This document shows, one piece after another, positions 1 through 9,400 of a stretch of 43,153 nt of DNA (positions within the stretch are counted from its first letter, which is position 1; each line of letters opens with the position of its first letter). Both the position numbers and the translations under genes were made by a program. Source of the DNA: Spartobacteria bacterium (GTDB lineage: Bacteria; Verrucomicrobiota; Verrucomicrobiia; Chthoniobacterales; Chthoniobacteraceae). The DNA is taken from positions 1 to 43,153 of the forward strand of contig JAJPII010000001.1 in NCBI GenBank assembly GCA_021324825.1. Reading direction: 5' to 3'. Below the pieces are notes generated by a model that saw only the letters and a list, made by a program, of their open reading frames with translations, made no database searches and was not told the DNA's origin.

Positions 1-48
1 AACTTCGAGGAACCTTCGATAGCCCTGCCCTCGCTCGTCCATGCGCAT
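1..48 (-). CDS. Possible start of a further gene, cut by the left edge
   Basis: On the minus strand an ATG at 48-46 shares a base with the TGA stop of the SWIM-protein gene (TGATG arrangement). It opens a frame of 16 codons that runs off the window. Such stop-start overlaps usually mean translational coupling within an operon. The readable residues begin MRMDERGQGY and match nothing I recognise. No Shine-Dalgarno sequence is visible. The call rests only on the overlap geometry and an open frame, so it may be chance. Confidence 0.3.
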   Translation of the reverse strand, partial: MRMDERGQGYRRFLEV

Positions 49-911
49 CACGCGCTGAGAAACGCTTTAGAAAGCTCTTCCACTGAGATGTCTTCTGACC
101 GGGGAGGTTGCCGAAGCGGGACTTTCTTCGGCTTGACCGCTGCATTTTTGCGTGCGCGCAGCTTTGCCGGCTTTGATTTCGGGGCGGTCTCGAGCGACTC
201 GATCTCGATGCCGAAGATTTTCGAAAGATTTTCGCCGGACAATGCGTCCGGAACGTCCGCCGTGGATGAGGCATTTGCCCTCACGCTTTCGGCTGCGGCG
301 GTGATGAGTTCCATGTGATCGGCTCCGCGTAGCGCAAAGAGCATTTCGGGGTTTTCGTCCAGGCGCGCCCCGATCGCGTAGAGCGTCGCGGCAACGTGCT
401 TGCACATATCGGCCCAGTCGGGGCACGAGCAATCGAGGCTTATCTCCGCGGGCTTTGGAAACAGGCCGTTTTCGCGACGGGTGATGATTTCCATTACTGG
501 AGGGGAGAGCCTGCCTTGCAGCAAATCCATCAGCGAGCCGACCCGTCCGGAGCACTTTGTTTTCAGCCACTTCCACGGCGCCTTCTCCACTGGCTTGATG
601 TTGATTTTAACCCGATAAAGCTCGCTCCCCCTGATGAGCGCGGTGACCGCGCCGGCCTCAATCTGCAAATCAAGGATGGAACCGTTGCGCACGTACGAGC
701 GGCCGCGGGGGAGCCGGTTTTTGTAATCGCTGTAGGATTCGAGGTTGTCGCACCACGCCTTACCCCAAAAACTGCGGGCGATCGTCCGGCCCTCGAGGCG
801 CACGGGACTGAGCTTTTGCCCTTTCTTTTCGAGGGCGCGGGCGGCTTTTTCCGCGCGGCGCCGTTTTTGGGCGGCGCTCACGTAAGGTGTAAGGTTCCAT
901 CCCGAACGCAT
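48..911 (-). CDS. SWIM zinc-finger protein
   Basis: A 287-residue cytoplasmic protein with a SWIM zinc finger at residues 161-172. The sequence C161-x-C163-x6-C170-x-H172 fits the CxCxnCxH pattern that binds one zinc and mediates nucleic-acid or protein contacts. The N-terminal part holds the 'WGKAWCDNLE' block typical of bacterial SWIM proteins. The C-terminal 70 residues are basic and proline-rich and look disordered. Bacterial genes of this type are commonly next to a SNF2-family helicase. Here the helicase lies immediately upstream, its stop 9 nt before this ATG, so the two are probably one transcription unit and act together on DNA. The exact process is unknown for the family. The start is the first ATG, giving the usual domain layout. 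Confidence 0.88.
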   Translation of the reverse strand: MRSGWNLTPYVSAAQKRRRAEKAARALEKKGQKLSPVRLEGRTIARSFWGKAWCDNLESYSDYKNRLPRGRSYVRNGSILDLQIEAGAVTALIRGSELYRVKINIKPVEKAPWKWLKTKCSGRVGSLMDLLQGRLSPPVMEIITRRENGLFPKPAEISLDCSCPDWADMCKHVAATLYAIGARLDENPEMLFALRGADHMELITAAAESVRANASSTADVPDALSGENLSKIFGIEIESLETAPKSKPAKLRARKNAAVKPKKVPLRQPPRSEDISVEELSKAFLSA

Positions 912-920
912 GATGGGCGA

Positions 921-3623
921 TTAGTTGTCAGACACGCTTTTGATGTCAAGCGCCACGAAGCGCAGCAGTTCGTCATCGGGCATTTCCGTGAGCAGACTTT
1001 CGCTGCCGCCCCCGTCGAGCAGTCCGGCGGCGAGGCTCTTTTTATCCTCAATCAACGCATCGATGCGCTCTTCGATGGTTCCGCAACAGACGAACTTATG
1101 CACGAGGACGTTTCTCTTCTGGCCGATTCGGAAGGCGCGATCCGTGGCTTGGTTCTCGACGGCGGGATTCCACCAGCGATCGAAATGAAGCACGTGTGAG
1201 GCGGCGGTAAGATTCAGGCCGGCGCCGCCCGCCTTGAGCGAGAGGATGAAAAACGGCGGGCCGCCGTCCTGCTGGAATCGCTCGACAAGGCGCTGCCGTT
1301 CCTTCACGGACGTGCCGCCGTGCAGGATGAGACCGGCGCGCCCGAAAACCTGCTCCAGATGCGCGGCCAGGGGGGCCGTCATTTCCTTGAACTGGGTAAA
1401 GATCAGAGCTTTTTCCTGGCGTGCGGCGATTTCTTCGCCCAGCTCGCGCAGCCGGGCGAATTTGCCGCTCTCCGCCGGATCGAATCCGCCATCGCCGAGC
1501 CAGTGGGAAGGATGGTTGCAGATTTGTTTGAAGCGCATGAGAAACGCGAGGATCAGTCCGCGCCGCTGGATGCCTTCGGCGGCTTCAAGTTTTTCCGCCA
1601 ATTCCCGTACCGATTGCTGGTATAGCGCCGCCTGCGTCTTGCTGAGCGCGCACCAGGCGGCAACCTCGGTCTTCTCCGGCAGATCGGCGATGATGTTCCG
1701 GTCCGTTTTGAGGCGGCGCAAAATGTAAGGCCGGGTGAGGTTTCGCAAAGGAGCGAAATGGCGTCCGTGATCGTCACTGAGGCGTTTCACCATCCGGCTG
1801 AACTCGGCGGCGCTGCCGAGCAATCCAGGGCAGATGAAATCGAAAAGCGACCAGAGATCGCCGGGCCGATTTTCGACGGGTGTGCCGGTGAGCGCGACGC
1901 GTGTCGGCGCCCGCAGTTCCTTGACCGCGCGTGTTTGGCGGGAGGCCGGGTTCTTGATCGCCTGCGCTTCATCCAGCACCACCAATCGCCACTCGGACTG
2001 TCGCAGCCAGGATAGGCGCGTGACCAGCCCATAGGTCGTGACGATCAGATCCTTGCCGGAAAACGCTTCCGCCGGATTGTCGGCTGCGGCTTTCATGGTT
2101 TCGGGCGGCGTTTCCGACGGATGGAGAAAAAAAACAGCGAGCGACGGGGCGAACCGCGCGATTTCGTTTTTCCAGTTGGCGAGCAGCGAGGCGGGGGCGA
2201 CAAGCAGGGATGGCGGCGTTTTTTTGGAGGATGCTTCGCGTTTAATCTGGAGCAGCAGGGCGAGCGTCTGGATTGTTTTGCCAAGCCCCATGTCGTCGGC
2301 AAGGCACGCGCCCAGTCCGAGTCGCATCATAAACCAGAGCCAATGCGTTCCCGCGCGCTGGTAGCCGCGTAATTGTGCGCGCAAATCGCGCTCCGGGTCG
2401 AACCCTTTGATTGCCGACGGATCGCGCATGGCGTCCAGCGTCTGGCGCAACCATTCGCCGGGCACGACTTGCGACCATTCGCGCGTTTCAGGTTCGGCGA
2501 GCGGATCGCCATTGCCGCCGGGCCCCAGGCCGGCGAGCATTCGCATCCCTTCGAGAAAAGTAACCCCGTCACCGCTTTTTTCGATCCGCTGCCAGTGTTC
2601 GAGCACCTGATTGAGCCGGTCGCGGTCGATCTCGACCCATTTGCCTTTGAGCAGAACGATCCCGTCTTTTGCGGCCATCACCCGGCGCAACTCGGCCACT
2701 GTGAGTCGTTCGCCATCCAGCGCGACCTCGACTGAAAAATCCATCAGGCTCTCCAGTCCGAGCAGACGGCCTTTCGCTTCGCCGATACGGACGTTTACCT
2801 GCGGACGCGACGGGCGTCCCGTTTTCCACCAGTCCGGGACGCGCACCAGCAGGCCGCTTTCCTCAAACAGCGGGATGTCTCGCAGGAACCGGTGGGCTTC
2901 GCGGGGTGTCCATGCCAGCGGCTGAAAAAGCCGGCGGGACTCGACCAGTTCGCGTGCCAGGGCGCTCTTTTCGGCGGCGCGCTGGACGGGGGAAAGCAGG
3001 TTCGTCAACGCGCTCGTGTTTTTCGCGCCGGCGTATTCCTGCAAGGCGCGCGCCATGGGCAGGTGCTGGGGTTTTCCCTGGTCGGAAATCCGGTGCGTGT
3101 AGGTGGCGAGAAAAGCAAAGGGCCGCTCCGGATCGCGTTTGTTCTCCGCAAGATGAAACGTTACACGGCCCACCGTGCGCCAAAGCGGGTTTTTGGCTTT
3201 AAGCCAGGCAACCAGACCGTTACCGGCAGTTTCGCGACTGATCAACGCGCCCAGGTCGCCCCAGAGCGTCTCCAGCAATTCCGGCACGAGAAATTCCCCG
3301 CCGCGCATCGGAGGCGCCTGCAAGGTGAACTCTGCCATTTCCGCGCGCGCCGCCGGAAGCGCCGGCGCGGGAGCGCCCTCGGCATTTCCCGTGTGGCAAA
3401 GCCGCTGCAAATAAAGGCGCGAAAAATCCCGCCAGTAAGACGGCGAAGGCGGAAGCCGAAGTGTCAGCGCGTCGGTGGCCAGCAGGAGCAATCCACCCGC
3501 CGCCGACGTATCGAACGCCTCCGTCAGACGCGCGATCCACTTTTCATTCACCTCCGGGAGAATATCCGGCATTCGTCCGACACAGAGCCGTCCACCGGGA
3601 GAAATGGAAATTTCAAGAGACAT
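921..3623 (-). CDS. SNF2-family DEAD/DEAH helicase
   Basis: A 900-residue SNF2/Rad54-like ATP-dependent DNA translocase. The first about 410 residues form the poorly conserved N-terminal region seen in bacterial SNF2 proteins. The ATPase core begins near residue 415. Motif I is ADDMGLGKT at 442-450, motif II is DEAQ in LVVLDEAQAIKNP, motif III is LTGTPVENRPGDLW, and motif VI is DRAFRIGQ followed by GTIEERI in the C-terminal RecA lobe. All catalytic motifs are intact. It precedes and is probably co-transcribed with the SWIM zinc-finger gene, the standard bacterial pairing. Expected role: ATP-driven remodelling of protein-DNA complexes in the cytoplasm. The substrate cannot be told from sequence. 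Confidence 0.93.
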   Translation of the reverse strand: MSLEISISPGGRLCVGRMPDILPEVNEKWIARLTEAFDTSAAGGLLLLATDALTLRLPPSPSYWRDFSRLYLQRLCHTGNAEGAPAPALPAARAEMAEFTLQAPPMRGGEFLVPELLETLWGDLGALISRETAGNGLVAWLKAKNPLWRTVGRVTFHLAENKRDPERPFAFLATYTHRISDQGKPQHLPMARALQEYAGAKNTSALTNLLSPVQRAAEKSALARELVESRRLFQPLAWTPREAHRFLRDIPLFEESGLLVRVPDWWKTGRPSRPQVNVRIGEAKGRLLGLESLMDFSVEVALDGERLTVAELRRVMAAKDGIVLLKGKWVEIDRDRLNQVLEHWQRIEKSGDGVTFLEGMRMLAGLGPGGNGDPLAEPETREWSQVVPGEWLRQTLDAMRDPSAIKGFDPERDLRAQLRGYQRAGTHWLWFMMRLGLGACLADDMGLGKTIQTLALLLQIKREASSKKTPPSLLVAPASLLANWKNEIARFAPSLAVFFLHPSETPPETMKAAADNPAEAFSGKDLIVTTYGLVTRLSWLRQSEWRLVVLDEAQAIKNPASRQTRAVKELRAPTRVALTGTPVENRPGDLWSLFDFICPGLLGSAAEFSRMVKRLSDDHGRHFAPLRNLTRPYILRRLKTDRNIIADLPEKTEVAAWCALSKTQAALYQQSVRELAEKLEAAEGIQRRGLILAFLMRFKQICNHPSHWLGDGGFDPAESGKFARLRELGEEIAARQEKALIFTQFKEMTAPLAAHLEQVFGRAGLILHGGTSVKERQRLVERFQQDGGPPFFILSLKAGGAGLNLTAASHVLHFDRWWNPAVENQATDRAFRIGQKRNVLVHKFVCCGTIEERIDALIEDKKSLAAGLLDGGGSESLLTEMPDDELLRFVALDIKSVSDN

Positions 3624-3716
3624 GATTCGACTTATTCTCTGCCGGCGAAGCCGCGATCGGCTAAAAGCAATAACCGCGTCCGCACCGGCGGCTTGTCGCT
3701 TTCGGTGAGGCCCGGC

Positions 3717-4694
3717 TTATTCCTTGGCGTGCATCTTATCGAGCGCCACGGCGGCGAGGATGACGAAGCCTTTGATGACTTGCTGCCAGAAGGGCGACAC
3801 TTCGAGCAGGACGAGGCCGTTGTTCAGCACACCAATAATAAGGCAGCCGAGGACCGTGCCCAGCACCGAGCCGCGTCCTCCGCTGAGCGATGTGCCGCCG
3901 ATGACGACGGCGGCAATGGAGTCGAGTTCGTAGCCGATGCCGGCGTTCGGCGTGGCGGAGTCGAGCCGCGCGGTGAGAAGGAGGCCGGCGATCCCTGCAA
4001 GGGCGCCGCCAAGTGCATAGACCGCGAGCTTGATCCCGTTGAGGTTCAGACCGCTTAGGAGCGCTGCGCGTTCGTTGCCGCCGATGGCGTAAAGATACCG
4101 GCCCAGGCGGGTCTTCCGTGTGACGATCACGAAGATCACCACCAGCACGGCGGAGATCCAAACCGGCATGGGCAGCCCGAGCAGGTGGCCTGTGCCGATG
4201 AAGCCGAACTGCGGGCCGAGGCCAGTAATGGGAAAACCTTTTGTCCAGAGTTGCGTCAGCCCGCGGGCGATGCTGAGCATGCCGAGCGTGGCGACGAAAG
4301 GCGGCAGTTTGAAGCGCGTGATGACCCAGCCGTTGAACCAGCCGAGAAATGCGCCGACGACGAGGCCGGCGACGATGGCGCCAAAGACGGTGAACTGAAG
4401 CGCCGCGCCGAAGGCCGGAATGACGATGCCGTTCTTTAAAAGCCCGGCGGCGACGGCGCCGGAGAAGGCCAGCACCGAGCCGACGGAAAGGTCGATGCCT
4501 CCGCTCAGGATCACCAGCGTCATGCCGATGGAGAGGCAGAGGTTCACCGAAATCTGGCGCAGGACGTTCAGAGCGTTTTCCTGGCTGAAGAAGGTTCCGG
4601 AGATTTGGGGCGCGAGGCTGAGCGCAATCACCATGAGGAGCAGCGCGGCGACGCTCTGGAACTTGACGAGGAACTCTCGGGATTTCGGATTCAT
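3717..4694 (-). CDS. rbsC: Ribose-type ABC transporter permease (RbsC family)
   Basis: A 325-residue inner-membrane permease of the BPD_transp_2 family (RbsC/XylH/AraH). Multiple hydrophobic segments are visible, and the conserved loop 'LSGGIDLSVGS' lies near residues 64-74. The late block 'VVIGGTSLSGGRGS' is the cytoplasmic coupling region that contacts the RbsA ATPase. It would form the membrane channel of a sugar importer with the ATPase directly upstream (stop of rbsA and ATG here 3 nt apart) and the RbsB-like binding protein further up. It is the last gene of the operon; a 93-nt gap separates it from the SNF2 gene. The gene symbol indicates family; the true sugar may not be ribose. Confidence 0.93.
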   Translation of the reverse strand: MNPKSREFLVKFQSVAALLLMVIALSLAPQISGTFFSQENALNVLRQISVNLCLSIGMTLVILSGGIDLSVGSVLAFSGAVAAGLLKNGIVIPAFGAALQFTVFGAIVAGLVVGAFLGWFNGWVITRFKLPPFVATLGMLSIARGLTQLWTKGFPITGLGPQFGFIGTGHLLGLPMPVWISAVLVVIFVIVTRKTRLGRYLYAIGGNERAALLSGLNLNGIKLAVYALGGALAGIAGLLLTARLDSATPNAGIGYELDSIAAVVIGGTSLSGGRGSVLGTVLGCLIIGVLNNGLVLLEVSPFWQQVIKGFVILAAVALDKMHAKE

Positions 4695-4697
4695 GGA

Positions 4698-6230
4698 TCA
4701 ATCTTTCGGCAGCGCCGCGCGCATGATGTTTTCTTCATTCGCCTCTGCCCGGCTGAATTCGGCCGTCTTGCGCCCTTCGCTCATGACGAGGATGCGGTCG
4801 GCGACCGCGAGAATCTCGGGCAGTTCGGAGGAGACTAGGACAACGCCGAGGCCGGAGGCGACCAGTTCGTCCATCAAGGCGTAGATTTCCTTTTTCGCGT
4901 TGATGTCGACGCCGCGCGTTGGCTCATCGAGAAGAAGCACCTTCGGTTCTGTGGCGAGCCATTTGGCGAGCACGACCTTCTGCTGATTGCCGCCGCTGAG
5001 ATTGCGCGCGAGTTGATGGACGGAAGGCGTCTTGGTGCGCAGCCGCTTTACATAACCGTCCGCGAGTTCCGCCTCGCGACCGGCATCGAGCAGGCCCATG
5101 CGTTCCGTTTTGCCGATGCATGCGAGGCTCGTATTGGCGGCGACGCTGAGTGAAAGCACCAGGCCCTCGCGCTTGCGATCCTCCGGGGCAAGGGCGACGC
5201 CCGCATCGATGGCCTCGCGCGCCGAGGAAAACCACGCCGCCTTCCCCTCGACGGCGATCTTGCCGCGCGCCCGCTTCGGATGCAGTCCAAACAACGTTTC
5301 CAGCAGCTCGGTGCGGCCCGCGCCCATGAGGCCGAAGATTCCGAGGACTTCGCCTCGGCGCAGGTAAAAGGAAACGTCCCGCACCGCAAAGTCCCCGGCG
5401 CGTTCTGGATGATCGAGGTACAAGCCTTCGACGCGCAGCACTTCGTCCCGGGGTTCGGTCGGCGTGCGCGAGAACATCTCGGACAAGTCGCGGCCAACCA
5501 TCATCCGCACGATGTCGTCGTGCGTGGCGGCCTTGGTCTCTTGCGAGCCGACGTAGCGGCCGTCCCGCATCACCGTGAACTCGTCCGCGATGATCGGGAG
5601 CTCATCGAGCTTGTGCGTGATGTAGATGATCGCAACGCCGTCGGCTTTGAGCTGTTGAATGATCCCATGCAGCACTTTCACTTCCTGATCGGTGATCGCC
5701 GAAGTCGGTTCGTCCATGATGATGACGCGCGCCTTCAGCGAGAGCGCCTTGGCGATCTCCACCACCTGCTGCTGCCCGATCCGCAAGGTCGCCACTTGCC
5801 GCCGCGGATCGACCTCGAGTTTGAGGCGGCGAAGCCATTCCGTGGCCTCGCGATTCATGCGCGCATCGTCGATCAACCCGGCGGCAGTGAGCGGCTCGCG
5901 TCCCAGGAAAATATTCTGCGCGACCGAGAGGTGCGGGATGAGATTCAACTCCTGAAAGATGATCGCGATGCCGGCTTCGCGCGCCTCGCGGGTATTGCGG
6001 AACGCGACGCGCTCGCCTTCGAGCGTGATCTCGCCGCTGTCCGGCGGAAACACGCCTGCGAGGATGTTCATAAGCGTGGACTTGCCCGCGCCGTTCTCGC
6101 CGAGCAAGGCGTGGAGCCTGCCGCGCCGCACGGCGAGCGAAACATTGTCGAGCGCTTTCACGCCGGGGAACGATTTCGAGATTCCGCGTGCGATGAGCGC
6201 CACGTCGACGGCTGTCGCGTCGTCGGTCAT
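4698..6230 (-). CDS. rbsA: Ribose-type ABC transporter ATP-binding protein (RbsA family)
   Basis: A 510-residue double-ABC ATPase. The first cassette has Walker A GENGAGKST at 44-52 and Walker B IIMDEPTSA, with a degenerate signature (LRIGQQQ). The second has the altered P-loop LMGAGRTE, an intact signature LSGGNQQ and Walker B LLLDEPTRGVD. This asymmetric layout is characteristic of RbsA/MglA/XylG. The ATG at 6230 is chosen over an upstream in-frame start near 6299. It gives the usual N-terminus and overlaps the stop of the DUF2291 gene by 4 nt (ATGA), implying coupling. It powers import with the RbsC-type permease and RbsB-type binding protein encoded on either side. Confidence 0.95.
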   Translation of the reverse strand: MTDDATAVDVALIARGISKSFPGVKALDNVSLAVRRGRLHALLGENGAGKSTLMNILAGVFPPDSGEITLEGERVAFRNTREAREAGIAIIFQELNLIPHLSVAQNIFLGREPLTAAGLIDDARMNREATEWLRRLKLEVDPRRQVATLRIGQQQVVEIAKALSLKARVIIMDEPTSAITDQEVKVLHGIIQQLKADGVAIIYITHKLDELPIIADEFTVMRDGRYVGSQETKAATHDDIVRMMVGRDLSEMFSRTPTEPRDEVLRVEGLYLDHPERAGDFAVRDVSFYLRRGEVLGIFGLMGAGRTELLETLFGLHPKRARGKIAVEGKAAWFSSAREAIDAGVALAPEDRKREGLVLSLSVAANTSLACIGKTERMGLLDAGREAELADGYVKRLRTKTPSVHQLARNLSGGNQQKVVLAKWLATEPKVLLLDEPTRGVDINAKKEIYALMDELVASGLGVVLVSSELPEILAVADRILVMSEGRKTAEFSRAEANEENIMRAALPKD

Positions 6231-6877
6231 GGCCACTCGACTTTGATCGGGACGATTTGCGGCGCGTCCGGTTGCGCGTCTTCTTCCAGTTCGAAACAAC
6301 CGGCGAAGCGAACCGCTTCTCCCACGGCCGCCTTCTCCTTCAAAGCTGGCGCCACTTTGTTTTCGACGATGCTATTGAGTTGCGTGGAGATGTCGTTGAA
6401 GTCCTGCGAGTTCGGATACGCACTCACGTCGAGAAGCCCGGTCGCGTCGCGCACGGCATTTCCGAAAAGCAGTCCGGTGTTCAGCCCGACCTTCGCATCC
6501 GACTCGTCGAGCGCGACCGTGACGGCATCCTCTTCCACCGCGGTGACTTTTCCCGAGCCCCGGACCAGGAACAGCGTCGCGCCGCCGATGCCGAGCGTGT
6601 GCCCATACTTCTTGCGCGCGGCGGCTGGGTCTTTGGCCAGCGCCGCGAGCAGATTTTTCAAATCCACCGCGCGTTCCGTCGCCGGCAGCAGCTTTGTCGC
6701 CCAAAACTCACGAGCGAACACGTCCGCCTTGAAGACGCCCGCTTGTTGCTGCTCCGCCGCCTTCCGGAGCGACACCACGTGAAATAGCGGAAACAGCCGG
6801 CACAGCAGCGCCACGGCCGCGAGCGCCGCAAGCATGAGCGCGAGTTTTCGGCGCGGTGACGGATGAGAGGCAGTCAT
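6227..6877 (-). CDS. DUF2291 family membrane-anchored periplasmic protein
   Basis: A 216-residue protein with one N-terminal hydrophobic segment (about residues 12-30) after a basic n-region, and the rest soluble and presumably periplasmic. It resembles the DUF2291 family, which is found inside Rbs-type sugar ABC operons and is sometimes annotated as a predicted periplasmic lipoprotein. The cysteine in ALLCRL does not fit a good lipobox, because leucine precedes it. I therefore expect an uncleaved anchor rather than a lipoprotein. It sits between the binding-protein and ATPase genes and overlaps rbsA by 4 nt, so it is likely an accessory part of the same transporter. Its biochemical function is not known. 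Confidence 0.78.
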   Translation of the reverse strand: MTASHPSPRRKLALMLAALAAVALLCRLFPLFHVVSLRKAAEQQQAGVFKADVFAREFWATKLLPATERAVDLKNLLAALAKDPAAARKKYGHTLGIGGATLFLVRGSGKVTAVEEDAVTVALDESDAKVGLNTGLLFGNAVRDATGLLDVSAYPNSQDFNDISTQLNSIVENKVAPALKEKAAVGEAVRFAGCFELEEDAQPDAPQIVPIKVEWP

Positions 6878-6910
6878 TTGAAGTGAGCGAGGGTTGGATG
6901 GCGGAACCGC

Positions 6911-7861
6911 TTACGGTTTCTTCCTGTAATCGCCGTATTTCTGCACGTTCTCCGGGGTGACCAACTCGACCTTCACCGGGATTTTCTGCGCAAAGTCCCG
7001 CTTTCCCTTGAGGTATTCGTCGGCGAATTCCGCGGCCTTTTGCGCCATGAGCTTCGGGAATTGCATCCCGGTCGCTGCAATCTTCCTTTCCGCGATGAGC
7101 TTCACCACGTCATCCGCGCCGTCGAAGCCGAAGACCTTCACCTTGTCCGCCTTCCCCGCGCTGACGAGCGCCTGATACGCGCCCATAGCCATCGCGTCGT
7201 TGCCGCAGAAGATCGCGTTGAGGCCCGGGTCCTTTTGCAGGATCGATTCCGTCACGTCAAGCGCCTTGGCGCGGTCGAAGTCGGCGCTCTGCTGCGCGAC
7301 CATTTTCAAGCCCGGAAAGCGATCCACTACGCTGTGAAAACCTTTCGAGCGATTCCAGGTGTTGTTGTCGCCGACAAGGCCGAGCAGTTCCGCATACTTC
7401 CCTTCCTTGCCGACTTGCTTCACGAAATACTGCCCGAGCGCGACGCAGCCGGAGTAGTTGTCGGACAGGAGCTGCGCGGTGGCGGCGTCCGTGGCGTTGA
7501 TCTCACGGTCGACGCAAAAGACCGGCACGTTCGCGGCCTTCGCTTTGCGCACGTTCGCAACCGAGCCTTCGGCGTCCGTGGGATTGAAAAGGATCGCCTT
7601 ATAGCCGCCGGCGATGACGTTTTCGAAGTGTGACGCTTCCTTCGCCGTGTCGTTCTGTGAGTCGAAGACTGTGGCGTCGTAGCCGAGTTCGACCGCCTTC
7701 GCCTTCGCGGCCTCAGCCAGCACGACGAACCAGGGATTGTTCAAGGTCGAGACGATTACGGCGATTTTCGGTTTGTCCGCGGCGTCGAGCGGCGCGGCGA
7801 ATAGGAGAGCTGCGGTGGTGAGCGCGAACAGGCAGGTGAATTTGTTGATGAGGAGATTCAT
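6911..7861 (-). CDS. rbsB: Ribose-type sugar-binding protein (RbsB family)
   Basis: A 316-residue periplasmic binding protein of the Peripla_BP_4 family. It has a Sec signal peptide ending near ALDA-AD (about residue 28). Positions matching the sugar-binding residues of E. coli RbsB are largely kept: aromatics in NNPWF, Asp-Arg in CVDRE, Arg in NRSKGF, the ADFDR block, Asn in CGNDAMA, Asp in GFDGADD and Gln in GMQFPK. That pattern supports a ribose-like furanose or pyranose ligand, though a related pentose or polyol remains possible. It is placed ahead of the DUF2291, ATPase and permease genes. It is the extracytoplasmic receptor of the importer. Confidence 0.92.
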   Translation of the reverse strand: MNLLINKFTCLFALTTAALLFAAPLDAADKPKIAVIVSTLNNPWFVVLAEAAKAKAVELGYDATVFDSQNDTAKEASHFENVIAGGYKAILFNPTDAEGSVANVRKAKAANVPVFCVDREINATDAATAQLLSDNYSGCVALGQYFVKQVGKEGKYAELLGLVGDNNTWNRSKGFHSVVDRFPGLKMVAQQSADFDRAKALDVTESILQKDPGLNAIFCGNDAMAMGAYQALVSAGKADKVKVFGFDGADDVVKLIAERKIAATGMQFPKLMAQKAAEFADEYLKGKRDFAQKIPVKVELVTPENVQKYGDYRKKP

Positions 7862-7900
7862 GGGACGGATACTTGGTGGTTTCGGTTGTCGGGGGTTGGT

Positions 7901-9376
7901 TTACAAAACTCGTTGGACGGCGGCGCGCCAACCGTCGTGCAGTCGCTTCACTTCGGCCGCGGGCATCTTCGGCGCGAAGCGGCGGGACTCGCGCGGCCAC
8001 GCCGCAAAATCAGCCGGCGAGCCGGCGCTCCCGAGCGCGAGCAGACCGTTCATTGCCGCGCCCCAGGCGGAAGCTTCGGCGACATCGGCGACATCCAATT
8101 CCGCACCGGTCATGTCGGCGGTGAACTGCATCAGGAAGCCGTTGCGCGTGGGCCCGCCGTCGGCGTGAAGCGCGCCCAGCGGCACGTCCGTGCCGTCGCG
8201 CATCATGTCGAGCACGTCGCGAAGCTGATACGCGATGGCTTCCTGCGCGGCGCGAACGATGTGCTCTCGCTGGGTGAAGGCGGTCATCCCGACGATCGCC
8301 GCCCGCGCCTCTGTAGACCAATACGGCGCGCTCAGACCTGAAAACGCCGGCACCAGGTAAACGCCGCCGTTGTCCTCGACCGCGAGCGCGAGATTCTCCA
8401 CCTCCGCGGCGTCCCGGATGAGTCGGAGCTGATTCTTGAGCCACGAAATGGTCGCCGCGGAAAAATTGATCAATCCTTCGGAGGCGTAGGTCGGCCGGCC
8501 TTTCCACACCCACGCGAGCGCGGTGACCGTGCCTTCTCTCGGCGGCTGAAAGTCGCCGCCGATATTGAGCAGCACGCTCGTGCCAGTCCCAAAAGTCGCC
8601 TTCGCCGCGCCAGGCTCGTAGCACCGCTGCGCGAAGAGCGACGCCTGCGAATCGCCCATCACGCCGGCGATGGGAATGCGCTTCGGCAGGAGGCCTCCCG
8701 CATCGGTGTCGCCAAAGATCGAAGCGCTTTCGCGCACTTCCGGCAATGCGCCCCGTGGCACGCCGAACAGTTCACAAAGCTCCGTGTCCCAGGTGAGCCT
8801 GCCAATGTCGAAGAGCAGCGTCCGGCTCGCGTTCGTGTAGTCGGTGGCAAAGACGGCGCCGCCGGTGAGGCGATGGATGAGATACGAGTCTATCGTGCCG
8901 ATGACCGCGCTGCCCGCGCGGAGCGTCGAGGCGATCTGCGGCTTCTCCGCGATGAGCCACCGGAGCTTCGAAGCCGAAAAGTAGGCGTCGATTTTCAGCC
9001 CCGTCCTGGCGCGCACCATTTCCTCGCGGCCCCCCGCCTTGAGCTGCTTGCAGATGCCGTCGCCGCGGCGGTCCTGCCAGACGATTGCATGGTGTAGCGG
9101 CCGGCCGGTCGCGCGGTCCCAAACGAGGATCGTCTCGCGCTGATTGGTGATGCTGACGCCGGCGAGTTCAGCCGCGCGCCCGCGATTTCTGGCCGTCAGT
9201 TCGCCGATGACCGCGAGCACGTTCTCCCAGATTTCCTCCGCGTCATGTTCAACCCAACCCGACTGCGGGTAAATCTGCCGGTGATCCCGCGACGCCTTGT
9301 CCAGCACGCGCCCCGTCGCATCGAAGAGGATCGCCTTCGTCGCGGACGTGCTTTGGTCGAGAGCGAGGAGGGTCAC
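7901..9376 (-). CDS. FGGY-family carbohydrate kinase, glycerol-kinase-like
   Basis: A 491-residue cytoplasmic kinase with the two actin-like FGGY domains. Close similarity to GlpK is visible: DQSTSATK at the N-terminal phosphate loop, ITNQRET with Arg80-Glu81, AYFSASKLRW, GDSQASLFAQ, the ATP-site GTGTS, and PAFSGLSAPYW. Residues equivalent to GlpK Arg83, Glu84, Tyr135 and Asp245 are present. Gln246 is replaced by Ser, so the substrate may differ from glycerol. In this operon, with a pentose-type transporter and a split transketolase, a pentulose or a small polyol is as likely as glycerol. The start is GTG at 9376, 24 nt after the transketolase C-half stop; no clear ribosome-binding site is seen. 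Confidence 0.87.
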   Translation of the reverse strand: MTLLALDQSTSATKAILFDATGRVLDKASRDHRQIYPQSGWVEHDAEEIWENVLAVIGELTARNRGRAAELAGVSITNQRETILVWDRATGRPLHHAIVWQDRRGDGICKQLKAGGREEMVRARTGLKIDAYFSASKLRWLIAEKPQIASTLRAGSAVIGTIDSYLIHRLTGGAVFATDYTNASRTLLFDIGRLTWDTELCELFGVPRGALPEVRESASIFGDTDAGGLLPKRIPIAGVMGDSQASLFAQRCYEPGAAKATFGTGTSVLLNIGGDFQPPREGTVTALAWVWKGRPTYASEGLINFSAATISWLKNQLRLIRDAAEVENLALAVEDNGGVYLVPAFSGLSAPYWSTEARAAIVGMTAFTQREHIVRAAQEAIAYQLRDVLDMMRDGTDVPLGALHADGGPTRNGFLMQFTADMTGAELDVADVAEASAWGAAMNGLLALGSAGSPADFAAWPRESRRFAPKMPAAEVKRLHDGWRAAVQRVL

Positions 9377-9400
9377 GGGGGAATTGCGTCGGGCTGAACG

